Assembly (NCBI GenBank): GCA_035342095.1 | Contig: DAOQWL010000006.1 | Location: 50,958 to 114,957, forward strand | Origin: PLanc-01 sp035342095 | GTDB taxonomy: Bacteria > Planctomycetota > Phycisphaerae > Sedimentisphaerales > Anaerobacaceae | Direction: 5' to 3' | DNA length: 64,000 nt | Shown here: in pieces, positions 18,090-26,314 of the stretch | Numbering within the stretch: the first letter of the stretch is position 1 | How the letters are laid out: each line of letters starts with the position of its first letter | Made by a program: the position numbers and the translations under genes | Notes under the pieces: generated by a model | What the model was told of the DNA's origin: nothing | Seen by the model: only the letters and a program-made list of their open reading frames with translations | Database searches by the model: none

Positions 18090-19166
18090 ATGGCACTCGA
18101 ACAGGACAGAAGACCCCGCCTGCTGGCGCTGGAGGTGACCCGCAGGTGCCGATTCAATTGCCGGCACTGTCGTGCGGACGCCGACCGCTTGGCCCGCGAG
18201 GACGAACTGAACACCGAGCAATGGACGAGAATCCTCGATTCCATCGCGGCCTATGAGAAGTGCGTCATCATCCTCACTGGCGGCGAGCCCATGGAACGCG
18301 CGGACATCTACGACCTGATCCGCCATGGGCGGGGTCTGGGCCTGCGGATGGTGATGGCTACCTGCGGCTACGCCATTGACGACGAATCGCTCTCGCTCCT
18401 GCGCGAGGCGGGCGTGATGGCCCTATCCTTCTCGCTCGATGGCGCGACAGCCGAGACACACGACGCCTTCCGACGGACACCGGGGGCGTTCGACACCGTT
18501 GTGCGAGCCGCCGACTCCGCCCGTTGGGCGGACATGCGATTCCAGATCAACACGACGATCACCCGCAGCAATCTGGCGGAGGTTCCTGTGATTGCGGAAC
18601 TCGCCCGCCGATTGGGGGCATACTGCTGGAACCCGTTCATCCTTGTGCCGACCGGGCGGGGCGAAGAGATCGCCGACGAGATTCTCGAACCACAGCAATA
18701 CGCGAAGCTGCTCGCCGATCTGCTGACGATCAGGTCGCAATTGCCGATCGAGCTGCGTGTGACGTGCGGGCCGCAATACGCGAGGCTCTTCCGTGAGGAC
18801 GAGGTCCGTCGCGCGTCGTGCGCCGCGCAGGATGCGAGGCGCGAGAGCCCGCACGCGATGCGGCCGACCGGCTGTATGGGCGGCCGGGGATTCGGCTTCA
18901 TCAGCTATCGAGGCGATGTCCAGACGTGCGGCTTCCTCGACATCTCCGCCGGCAATCTCGTGGACAGCGGATACGATTTCGCCAAGGTCTGGGATGAGTC
19001 GAAGTTCCTCAATGAGATCCGCGACCTGCCCTCGTACAAGGACAACTGCGGACGGTGCGCCTATTTGAAGGTCTGCGGAGGCTGCCGCGCTCGCGCGTAC
19101 GCCGTGACGGGCGACTACCGGGCCGGCGATCCCATCTGCTGGTACGAGCCGAGGACCACGCCGTGA
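18090..19166 (+). CDS. ahbD: AdoMet-dependent heme b synthase (radical SAM/SPASM)
   Basis: A 358-residue radical SAM protein. The 4Fe-4S/SAM motif is C20-x3-C24-x2-C27 (RRCRFNCRHCRADAD), followed by LTGGEPMERAD. The C-terminal SPASM-type cysteines are in NCGRCAYLKVCGGCRARAY, and the ending resembles AhbD proteins. AhbD oxidatively decarboxylates the two propionates of Fe-coproporphyrin III to vinyls, giving heme b in the siroheme-dependent route. The assignment is supported by the immediately following AhbAB gene, whose GTG start overlaps this stop codon. The ATG at 18090 is the first ATG in frame; its SD is not well placed. The closely related NirJ family is the main alternative. Confidence 0.85.
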   Translation: MALEQDRRPRLLALEVTRRCRFNCRHCRADADRLAREDELNTEQWTRILDSIAAYEKCVIILTGGEPMERADIYDLIRHGRGLGLRMVMATCGYAIDDESLSLLREAGVMALSFSLDGATAETHDAFRRTPGAFDTVVRAADSARWADMRFQINTTITRSNLAEVPVIAELARRLGAYCWNPFILVPTGRGEEIADEILEPQQYAKLLADLLTIRSQLPIELRVTCGPQYARLFREDEVRRASCAAQDARRESPHAMRPTGCMGGRGFGFISYRGDVQTCGFLDISAGNLVDSGYDFAKVWDESKFLNEIRDLPSYKDNCGRCAYLKVCGGCRARAYAVTGDYRAGDPICWYEPRTTP

Positions 19167-20140
19167 GCGCCGCGTTGACCGATTTCCAGAAGCGGTTGTG
19201 CAATCGCCTGCAGGAAGGGTTGCCCCTGTGTGCCGAGCCCTTTGCCGAGATCGCCAGACTGCTGGACAGCAGCGAGGCGGATGTCTTGCGACAGACCCGT
19301 GAACTGAGGGAGTCCGGCGTCATCCGCCGGCTCTCGGCTGTCCTCAACCATCGGGCGCTGGGCATGGCCAGCACGCTTGTGACGGCCTACGTCCCGACGG
19401 ATCGAATCGACAGGGTCAGCGCCGCTGTGAACGCGCTGGCGGGCGTGTCGCACAACTACCTCCGAGAGCACCACTACAATCTGTGGTTCACGCTCCAGGC
19501 TCCGTCGTCCAGCGGGATCGAGGAGATTCTCGCGGGCCTTGGGCGAGAGCTTGGCATCGAATTCCATAGTCTGCCGGTCACGCAGGTGTTCAAGCTCGAT
19601 GTCCGCTTCGATCTGGAGGACGATGATGTCCTCACACACGAGGTTTACGATGTCCCCGGCACGGAGCCGGCGCCATTGCGACCCGAGCACAGGCAGGTGC
19701 TCGACACATTGCAGAGGGGCGTCGAGGAGATCTCTCGTCCATTTGACGCTCTGCTGCCTGGCGATGTGACGCCTGAAACCGTCTTGCGGCTTCTGGCTGA
19801 GTTGAAGGAACTAGGCGTGCTCCGCCGGATCGCGGCGGTCCTGAACTACCGCCAACTGGGCTACACGACCAACGTCCTGCTCGCGGTCGAGACGCCGCCC
19901 GAGTCCATCGGTGAAACGGGGCATCGCCTCGCGAGATTCCGCGCGGTCAGTCACTGTTACGGCCGGAGTACTTTCGAAGGCTGGCCGTACAATCTCTTCG
20001 CCATGCTGCACGCCCGCTCCCAGACGGGGATCGACCGGACAATCCGCGAGTTCACCGCGACGACCGATGTCCGTTCCTACTGCCTGCTGCCCACGACTGC
20101 GGAGTTGAAGAAGCAGCCGGTCCGGCACACGTTTCTGTGA
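19163..20140 (+). CDS. ahbAB: Fused siroheme decarboxylase AhbA-AhbB
   Basis: A 325-residue protein containing two tandem Lrp/AsnC-like halves. Each starts with a winged helix (IARLLDSSEADVLRQTRELRESGVIRRL; VLRLLAELKELGVLRRIAAVLNYR) and continues with the sensor-like beta fold. The first half carries SHNYLREHHYNLWFT and the second SHCYGRSTFEGWPYNLFAM, the heme-pathway-specific signatures rather than DNA-binding regulator features. AhbA and AhbB are usually separate ~150-170-residue subunits that decarboxylate siroheme to 12,18-didecarboxysiroheme; here one polypeptide supplies both. The GTG start at 19163 overlaps the ahbD stop (GTGA), so the two are translationally coupled. Confidence 0.88.
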   Translation: MSAALTDFQKRLCNRLQEGLPLCAEPFAEIARLLDSSEADVLRQTRELRESGVIRRLSAVLNHRALGMASTLVTAYVPTDRIDRVSAAVNALAGVSHNYLREHHYNLWFTLQAPSSSGIEEILAGLGRELGIEFHSLPVTQVFKLDVRFDLEDDDVLTHEVYDVPGTEPAPLRPEHRQVLDTLQRGVEEISRPFDALLPGDVTPETVLRLLAELKELGVLRRIAAVLNYRQLGYTTNVLLAVETPPESIGETGHRLARFRAVSHCYGRSTFEGWPYNLFAMLHARSQTGIDRTIREFTATTDVRSYCLLPTTAELKKQPVRHTFL

Positions 20141-20233
20141 TTCTGCGTCTCTGTTCTGTTTTTCCAGAGTACAATCCCGGCGTCGTTCGTCTATAGGCGA
20201 TTGAACGTTCAATACCAGGCGGCAGGACGAGAT

Positions 20234-20782
20234 ATGCTCGGATCGGAAGATCGGCTCTTGCTCAGACAACTGGGACGTGGAAGCAGGCACGCTCTTTGCC
20301 GGATCTACGAGAAGTACAGGCGGGAGCTGTTCACGATCGCCGTGTCGCTGGGGGGCGACAGGGACTTGGCGGAGGACTGTCTCCAGGACGTCTTTGTCCA
20401 CCTGGCGGAGTCGGGCGGGCGCATTCGGGTCGGCAAGAACCTGAAGGGATACCTCGCGAGCAGCATGATCAATCGGGCTCGGGACCAGATCCGCCGACAG
20501 GCCAGGCGCATCGGCTGTTCGGTCGAGGATCTGGGGTGCTGTGCCATAGAGCCGGGTCCAGTCCAGCGATTGGCCGAGGACGAGCAGGCTGCGGCCTTGC
20601 TCGTCGCCCTCGGGCGACTTCCCCGCGAGCAGCGGGAGGTCTTCGTCCTGCATACCCAGGCCGGCTTGGCGTTCCGCGAGATCGCCCGCATCCAGGAGAC
20701 ACCATTGCGCACGGCTCACAGCAGATACCGGTATGCGATCGAGAAGCTCCGCGAGCTTCTTGGGGAAGAGAACGAATCATGA
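20234..20782 (+). CDS. ECF-type RNA polymerase sigma factor
   Basis: A 182-residue ECF sigma factor. Region 2 shows LAEDCLQDVFVHLAE and YLASSMINRARDQIRRQ; region 4 shows LPREQREVFVLHTQAGLAFREIA followed by the recognition helix. I chose the ATG at 20234 with AGGA 6 bases upstream; a TTG 33 bases earlier is possible. The stop overlaps the next gene (ATGA). It is not closely similar to the sigma factor at 15257-15796 outside the conserved helices. Confidence 0.9.
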   Translation: MLGSEDRLLLRQLGRGSRHALCRIYEKYRRELFTIAVSLGGDRDLAEDCLQDVFVHLAESGGRIRVGKNLKGYLASSMINRARDQIRRQARRIGCSVEDLGCCAIEPGPVQRLAEDEQAAALLVALGRLPREQREVFVLHTQAGLAFREIARIQETPLRTAHSRYRYAIEKLRELLGEENES

Positions 20783-21999
20783 AAACGCCGAAAGAGATCG
20801 AGTCGCTGGCTCGAAGGGTGCATCTGACGCCGAGTGCCTCGGCCGATGAACGCATCCTCCTTGCGGCACAGGCGGCGCTGGACGACAAGAACAGCATGCG
20901 TGTCCATGAGGCACGCTTGAGAGGGAGGTTTCGTATGCAGTTGCGAATCACCAAGTGGGCTATTGCGGTGGCGGCCTTGATACTGCTGGGGATACACTTC
21001 GTCGGGGGTCCGATCGATGGGGCTAGTGTGACGTTCGCCAGTGTCCTGGCGGAGATCCGCGACTTCCGGCCGTATCGTTGCCGGTACACTATCGAGGAAG
21101 CCAATCGGCCGCCGAATGTTCGTATCCTGGAAGGACTCAGCCTGGCTCGACGACGGGAACTGTTCCCCGATGGGACAATCGTCGTATTCGATCTGTCGAT
21201 TCCCAAGGAATTGGCTCTGGATCCCAACAAGATGCTGGCACACGAGCGTTGGCTGGATTCCGAGCCGAAGCGGGATTTCGATCTGCTGTCGCTGGTCAAC
21301 GCGATGCAGGAGAAGCCCAGGGAGCATCTCGGCACGAGTACCCTGGAGGGGCACAAGGTCGTTGGGTTCCATACGCCGGGCGACAACGACATTACCCTGT
21401 GGGCGGACGTGCACACCCGATTGCCGGTTCGACTCGATATTATCCACACGAACGTGGGCCGGCGAATCATCCTGGACCGATTCGAATTCGATGTGGCGTT
21501 GGACAAGACCCTCTTCGACACCACCGCCCCGGAGGGTTACAGCGTGAAAAAGACCGGCAGGGGGTACACGGATATTCCTCGTGTGGGAGAGGGCCTGCCG
21601 GAAGAACCGCTGCTCACGGGTCTCAAGACCGTCGCGGAGTTCCTGGACGGTGTGTTCCCACCGGCAATCGACTTGCCCAAGTTGCGGCAGACGATGCGCC
21701 AGTACATCACCGACCACGAACTCTCGGACGAGGAGACGGAGGAACGCCTTCTACCTGTGTCGGACTACTGGACGAGGGCGGTGTGGTACCTCAACCAAAT
21801 CCGGCACCGCGACGGGGTCAAGGATCTGCAATACGTCGGCGGGGGAGTCCGATTAGGGGACAGCGAGACGGCTATCCTGTGGTGGCAACCTCAAGACAGT
21901 CCCACCTACCGTGTCGTCTACGGCGACCTCAGCGTTCGGGATCTTCGACCGGAGGAATTGCCGAAGCGGGATGTCCCGGCCGATAGTGGTGTCAGGTGA
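20779..21999 (+). CDS. Single-pass membrane protein coupled to an ECF sigma factor
   Basis: A 406-residue protein whose ATG overlaps the sigma stop codon. The first ~55 residues are cytoplasmic (KTPKEIESLARRVHLTPSASADERIL, a motif I associate with sigma-linked planctomycete proteins), followed by one transmembrane helix (WAIAVAALILLGIHFV, about 57-72). The extracytoplasmic part resembles a LolA/outer-membrane-lipoprotein-sorting fold. By analogy it could act as anti-sigma or sensor for the preceding sigma factor; this is context-based inference. It ends before a GC-rich terminator hairpin. Confidence 0.8.
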   Translation: MKTPKEIESLARRVHLTPSASADERILLAAQAALDDKNSMRVHEARLRGRFRMQLRITKWAIAVAALILLGIHFVGGPIDGASVTFASVLAEIRDFRPYRCRYTIEEANRPPNVRILEGLSLARRRELFPDGTIVVFDLSIPKELALDPNKMLAHERWLDSEPKRDFDLLSLVNAMQEKPREHLGTSTLEGHKVVGFHTPGDNDITLWADVHTRLPVRLDIIHTNVGRRIILDRFEFDVALDKTLFDTTAPEGYSVKKTGRGYTDIPRVGEGLPEEPLLTGLKTVAEFLDGVFPPAIDLPKLRQTMRQYITDHELSDEETEERLLPVSDYWTRAVWYLNQIRHRDGVKDLQYVGGGVRLGDSETAILWWQPQDSPTYRVVYGDLSVRDLRPEELPKRDVPADSGVR

Positions 22000-22012
22000 G
22001 AGCGAAAAGAGG

Positions 22013-22038
22013 CGGGGCGGCCGCATGGGGCCGCCCCG
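22013..22038. terminator. GC-rich hairpin between convergent genes
   Basis: A perfect 10-bp stem CGGGGCGGCC/GGCCGCCCCG with a six-base loop, centred between the converging genes ending at 21999 and 22068. No U-tract follows on either strand, so termination strength is uncertain. Confidence 0.6.
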
Positions 22039-22067
22039 TGTGTCGTGACGAGATGTGATGCTCTCGG

Positions 22068-22919
22068 TCAGTCCTTCAGCTCGCGGACCCAGATGTTGCG
22101 GTAACGAACCGGGTTGCCGTGATCCTGGAGCTGGATGGGACCTGCGTCGCCGTGGGCCTTGTAGTCCGTGACGGCGTGAGGATTGATCCAGTTGGTGCCG
22201 CCTTCGAGGGTGACGTGGTCGTGAATCAAGGCGCCGTTGTGGAACACGGTGAACGTTGCCTTGCGGACCACGTTGCCGTCCTTGTCGAAGGTCGGCCGGT
22301 GGTAGATGATGTCGTAGCTCTGCCATTCGCCCGGCTTGCGGCAGACGTTGACCAGCGGGACCGCACGGCCATAGAGCGCGCCGCACTGGCCATCGGGATA
22401 GGTCTTGTTCTCAAAGGAATCCAGGACCTGGATCTCGTACTGCCCGTGGAGGAAGACGCCGCTGTTGCCCCGGCCCTGGCCCCGATCGGATTCCTTCACA
22501 TTGGCCGGGGTGGCAAACTCGACGTGCAGTTGGCAGGAGCCGAACTGCGCCTTGGTCTGGATATAGCCGGCGCCCTTGACGGACTCCATGTACCCGTCGG
22601 CGACGACCCACTTGGAGGGGTTGCCCTTGGTATCCGTCCAGTTCGCCAGAGACTCCGAGCTTCCGTCGAAGAGCACGACCGCGTCCGACGGGGCGCTGCC
22701 GCATTCAGCTCCCGGCGTGATGATCGGGGGGGCAGGCCGGGCTTCATCGTGGACCATCCAGCGGCCGGTCGGGGTATCTACATACTGGGTGAGCGGTTTG
22801 GGCTCGGCCGGAGGCGTCTCGACCTTGGCGGGTTCCGGTTTCGCTGCTTCCTTCGTGGCACAGCCGGCGACGATCCCCAGCAAGGCGATTGCGACGGCCG
22901 CAAAGAACATTTTTCTCAT
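22068..22919 (-). CDS. DUF1080 (3-keto-disaccharide hydrolase-like) lipoprotein
   Basis: A 283-residue protein with a lipobox LGIVAGC (C20) after a short signal sequence and a Pro/Lys-rich linker. The DUF1080 beta-sandwich follows, recognisable from VVLFDGSSESLANW, a GYIQTKAQFGSCQLHVEF core and the ending RNIWVRELKD. DUF1080 has been linked to 3-keto-glycoside hydrolysis and to glycan binding; which applies here is not known. The ATG at 22919 has AAAGGAG 5 bases upstream. A second DUF1080 lipoprotein of different sequence is at 35925-36746. Confidence 0.88.
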   Translation of the reverse strand: MRKMFFAAVAIALLGIVAGCATKEAAKPEPAKVETPPAEPKPLTQYVDTPTGRWMVHDEARPAPPIITPGAECGSAPSDAVVLFDGSSESLANWTDTKGNPSKWVVADGYMESVKGAGYIQTKAQFGSCQLHVEFATPANVKESDRGQGRGNSGVFLHGQYEIQVLDSFENKTYPDGQCGALYGRAVPLVNVCRKPGEWQSYDIIYHRPTFDKDGNVVRKATFTVFHNGALIHDHVTLEGGTNWINPHAVTDYKAHGDAGPIQLQDHGNPVRYRNIWVRELKD

Positions 22920-22990
22920 GGTCACTCCTTTCTCAATCCATTGTTTCCGATTGACTGTCTGCCAGGTGCACAGCCGCACACCAAGCCGCC

Positions 22991-23037
22991 AATGGTACGT
23001 GGCAAATCGCAAATCGTAAATAGCAAATCGCAAATGG
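22991..23037. repeat. A-rich dispersed repeat (CAAATCGCAAAT type)
   Basis: This tract has repeated GCAAATCGC/AAATCG units. Positions 23020-23037 are identical, in reverse complement, to 56907-56924 over 18 bases, and the neighbouring AATGGTACG also recurs near 56998. It lies between the end of fetB and the DUF1080 start. Confidence 0.6.
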
Positions 23038-23043
23038 CGAACA

Positions 23044-23847
23044 TCACTTCTTCGGATGGCCCCGGAAGATGGCATCGTCGAGCAGGCCGTAGGCGGTGAA
23101 GCTGCCCCTCGTGGTCAGGCGGATCCCCAGCGCGACGGTGATGGCGGTGCCCGAGAAGATCGAGATCATGATGGCGATCTGGTACTTGATGGCGGTGACG
23201 GGACTAGCCCCGCCGAGGATGGTCCCTGTCATCATGCCGGGCAGGGCGACGATGCCGATGGTCGCCATCGTCGCGACCGTGGGGGCCAGGGCCGCCTGGG
23301 CCGCCTTTCGCACGTAGGGACGGATCGCCTCGTGCAGGGATGCGCCCTGGGCCAGGCTCTGGAGGAAAGCCTTCTCCGTCGAGCGGATGGACTCATAGAA
23401 GGTTCGGATGCCCACGATGTCGGCCCGCATGCAATTGCCGAGGATCATGCCGCCGATGGGGATCGCGTACTGGGCGTCCAGGAGGTTGGGACGGCGCAGG
23501 ATCAGGCCGGTGAACAACAGCAGCGGGACCGCGGTCCCGGCCACCAGGGCGACCGATAGGGGCAGCGCGATCCGTCCCAATCGCAGATTGCACGACCGAA
23601 CGATCGAGACGTCCGCCACCGCCACCATGACCACCAGCCACAGGGCGTTGAGCCACAGGATGTTCAGGCGGAAGATCACCTCCAGGTAGAGGCCGACGAG
23701 GATGAGCTGTACGGTCATCCGAAGCAGGGATGCCACGGTCTCGCCGATCATCGGGATTCGATACCACAGCATGAAGGCGAAGGGAAACGCCAGCAGCAGG
23801 TACGCCGCGGCAAGCTGCCAGGTCCCGATATCCACGATCCCGTTCAT
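23044..23847 (-). CDS. fetB: FetB-like ABC transporter permease (UPF0014)
   Basis: A 267-residue membrane protein with about seven hydrophobic segments. The family-typical region TEKAFLQSLAQGASLHEAIRPYVRKA is followed by VALPGMMTGTILGGASPVTAIKYQI. FetB is the permease of the FetAB exporter implicated in iron homeostasis and oxidative stress resistance. The start overlaps the fetA stop in ATGA. Sequence and context support the name well; the transported ion is inferred from family members. Confidence 0.88.
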   Translation of the reverse strand: MNGIVDIGTWQLAAAYLLLAFPFAFMLWYRIPMIGETVASLLRMTVQLILVGLYLEVIFRLNILWLNALWLVVMVAVADVSIVRSCNLRLGRIALPLSVALVAGTAVPLLLFTGLILRRPNLLDAQYAIPIGGMILGNCMRADIVGIRTFYESIRSTEKAFLQSLAQGASLHEAIRPYVRKAAQAALAPTVATMATIGIVALPGMMTGTILGGASPVTAIKYQIAIMISIFSGTAITVALGIRLTTRGSFTAYGLLDDAIFRGHPKK

Positions 23848-24497
23848 GTAGCACCCGTCCTCTTCGAATTGCCGGCCAGTTCGATGACCCGCGGCACGAA
23901 GGAAAACGCCTCGGGATCGTGGGTGACCGCCAGCATCGTGGCATCCTCCCGGCTGCGGAAGTAGTCGCTGACCGCCTGCTTGCTCGCCTTGTCCAACGCG
24001 GACGTGATTTCGTCCAGCAGAAAGACCGGGCGATCCAGCAGGATAGCCGAGATCAGCGCGATCCGCTGCTTCTCCCCGCCGGAGAGGTCGCCCACATCCT
24101 TGTCCAGCAGGCCGCGGTCGAGACGGAATCGCTCGAACAACTCCGGGACACGGCCCAGGTTCCCGCGAAGGCCGACGTTTGCTCGGAAGTGAAACGGACG
24201 TTCGATGGCCTCCTGTGCCGTGCCTGTCCCGAGATCGGGCTCCTGGGCGACGTAGGCGACCTGCCGGCGGAGGGACCAGACGCTGGCTGGCGTGAGTTCC
24301 TTGCCCTCGATGTGTACCGAGCCCGTCTCGGGAACGACGAAGCCGAGGAAGCAGCGGAGCACGGTGGACTTCCCGCAGCCGGAGGGGCCGGTCAGCAGGG
24401 CCTTCTCGCCCGTCTCCAGCAAGAGAGAAAGACCTCGCAGGACCACCTGCTGTCCGAAGCGGACTCCGATCTCTCTGGCTTCCAGTGCGTCGATCAT
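23844..24497 (-). CDS. fetA: FetA-like ABC transporter ATP-binding protein
   Basis: A 217-residue ABC ATPase. Walker A is LLTGPSGCGKST (about residues 34-45), the Q-loop region is QVAYVAQEPDLG, the signature is DLSGGEKQR, and Walker B is RPVFLLDEIT. It energises the FetB permease. The start at 24497 overlaps the stop of the upstream DUF4838 gene (ATGA), so the DUF4838 protein, FetA and FetB are translationally linked. A longer frame extends 16 residues into the upstream gene but lacks an SD. Confidence 0.88.
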   Translation of the reverse strand: MIDALEAREIGVRFGQQVVLRGLSLLLETGEKALLTGPSGCGKSTVLRCFLGFVVPETGSVHIEGKELTPASVWSLRRQVAYVAQEPDLGTGTAQEAIERPFHFRANVGLRGNLGRVPELFERFRLDRGLLDKDVGDLSGGEKQRIALISAILLDRPVFLLDEITSALDKASKQAVSDYFRSREDATMLAVTHDPEAFSFVPRVIELAGNSKRTGAT

Positions 24498-26281
24498 GGG
24501 TTCTGGGCGAGGGCTGTGTCCAGGGCGACGAAGCCGTCCTGCCACTCGTTGAGCCGGGTGACGTTCTTCTTCTTGGCGATGACCATGAACTGGTCACAGG
24601 CCTCTTTGATCGTCTCGGGCATGGGCCACTCGGCTCCGGCGGCCTTGGCGTCCTCGCGCATCTGCTTCCATCGCATGATGAACGTGTACATGACGGGCAA
24701 CTCGGCCACCTGCACGCGGAACCGCAGGTCGGGGTCGCCTGCGACCGCCTGCTCTGCGGCCTGGAGGTGCTGCCAGCCGCGAGCGAGATTCTCGAAGGAC
24801 AGGAACCTGGCGGTGTGCTGCTCGAAGCAACCGAGCCAGTCGCCGCTGGCTTCGACCGCGTCGTGCATGGTCTTCAGATAGGCTTTGATGGAGGGCGCCG
24901 CCGGGCCATAGTAGCCCTCGATAAACTCGTTGACCAGGGCGTCGCCGTCGCGGGTCGGGTCCCACAGCAGCTTGGCGAGGACCCAGGCACGCAGTTCGGC
25001 CATCTCCGCGCCGTAGCTCGTATAGGCGCCCTGTTCGAAGATGCCCGTGACGTTGTGGTCCGCGAAGAACTTCACGTTGGGCCCGAGGACTCGCAGGTTC
25101 GGGTGCGGCAGGATGTAGTGGCGGAAGTTCGTCGTGTAGTCCCAGATGTAGAGCCGCTTGCTGATCTTGGACCAGCCGACGATGTCGTCGCGGAATGCCT
25201 TGTTCCGCTCATCCGCCAGCGGCTTGCAGAACGAGCACTCGATACTGCACAACTGGACGATCACATTCGGTCGCGGCTTGGTGATCTTGGGCGGTTTCCG
25301 CGTGTACTGGTAGGCCAGCGTGCTGAGGGCGACGTTCGGGAACTCCTGCTCGATATCCGCCGCGACCGCATTGAGGAAGCGGAGCATCAGGCCCGCCGGA
25401 CTGCCTTCCTCCTGCTCGATTGCGGCGCACTTGGCGCATTGGCAGTTTCCATGCCAGTCGTTCTGCGATACCGATGCGATGGTCGCCTCCGGATTGTTGC
25501 GGAGGTTCTGTTTGAGGTTCTTGACCAGTTCCTGTCGCATCTCTTCGTTGGTCAGACAGAGCTGGGCATGTTCGTGCTTGCGTTTGCCGTCGATCTCGCT
25601 GAACCACTCCGGATGGTCCGCGAAGTACTTCTCCGGCGGGATCAGCGGGAAGAAGGTGTGGACGAAGCCCTCGTAGATGTGCTTGCCGCCGTGCTTCACT
25701 TCGAGGTTGTGCGACTGGCCGTTGGCCTTGTTTCGCGCCGACCAGTTGCCTTCGAAGGCATCGGTCCAGAAGGGGGACCGGTACTCCAGTGGCGGAATGT
25801 AGCGGACATCGAGCTTGTCCACGGAGACCGTCGGTTTCTTGGGGATCGTGCACTCGGTCGAGGACCACCATCGGCAGCCCAACTGGTCTTCGAGGAAAGT
25901 GTAGACCGCGTAGAGGGTCCCGCGTGGCCGGCCGCCCGCCAGGATCAGGTTGTCGCCGATGGTCTTGAGGACGATGCCCTCGGCCCCGAGGCCGTCCGTG
26001 GAGAACTGCGGATCGGCCTGCTTGGCGGCGTCCGGCCCGACGAAGATGCACGGGCCCGGCCTGACGACCTCGGTCACCGCCATGAATTCGGCGCCTGTGA
26101 CCTGCTCCAGGAAGTTGGCCAGTTCCTGGGCCGCGTACCGTTCCGGCTCGGATGCGTCCGCGCGAACCACAATGATTGCCTCAGCCCGCCTGTCTTTCGC
26201 GATTGTCATCGCCGAGAGGTTCGGCGAGGCACACAGGGTCAGAATCGCAGACACAAACAGGACTCGTCTTACCGTCACCAT
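24494..26281 (-). CDS. Exported DUF4838 protein
   Basis: A 595-residue protein with a signal peptide (VLFVSAILTLCASPNLSA). The N-terminal ~130 residues resemble the alpha-glucuronidase/GH20-type domain 2 (RYAAQELANFLEQVTGAEF). The DUF4838 core follows, with HTFFPLIPPEKYFADHPEWF and a cysteine-rich QNDWHGNCQCAKC near residue 275. This core is related to TIM-barrel glycosidases, and catalytic activity on a uronic-acid or hexosamine glycan is plausible but unproven. It follows the sulfatase by 33 bp, consistent with joint action on a sulfated glycan, and is coupled to fetA downstream. SD GGAGG is upstream. Confidence 0.85.
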   Translation of the reverse strand: MVTVRRVLFVSAILTLCASPNLSAMTIAKDRRAEAIIVVRADASEPERYAAQELANFLEQVTGAEFMAVTEVVRPGPCIFVGPDAAKQADPQFSTDGLGAEGIVLKTIGDNLILAGGRPRGTLYAVYTFLEDQLGCRWWSSTECTIPKKPTVSVDKLDVRYIPPLEYRSPFWTDAFEGNWSARNKANGQSHNLEVKHGGKHIYEGFVHTFFPLIPPEKYFADHPEWFSEIDGKRKHEHAQLCLTNEEMRQELVKNLKQNLRNNPEATIASVSQNDWHGNCQCAKCAAIEQEEGSPAGLMLRFLNAVAADIEQEFPNVALSTLAYQYTRKPPKITKPRPNVIVQLCSIECSFCKPLADERNKAFRDDIVGWSKISKRLYIWDYTTNFRHYILPHPNLRVLGPNVKFFADHNVTGIFEQGAYTSYGAEMAELRAWVLAKLLWDPTRDGDALVNEFIEGYYGPAAPSIKAYLKTMHDAVEASGDWLGCFEQHTARFLSFENLARGWQHLQAAEQAVAGDPDLRFRVQVAELPVMYTFIMRWKQMREDAKAAGAEWPMPETIKEACDQFMVIAKKKNVTRLNEWQDGFVALDTALAQNP

Positions 26282-26314
26282 GGTTCTGTCACCTCCATCG
26301 CATCGTCACTATGG

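Noticed and set aside
22985..23040. A-rich tract as a replication origin or DnaA-box cluster
   Set aside because: No TTATCCACA-like boxes and no dnaA/dnaN/gyr genes nearby; the tract matches a dispersed repeat instead.
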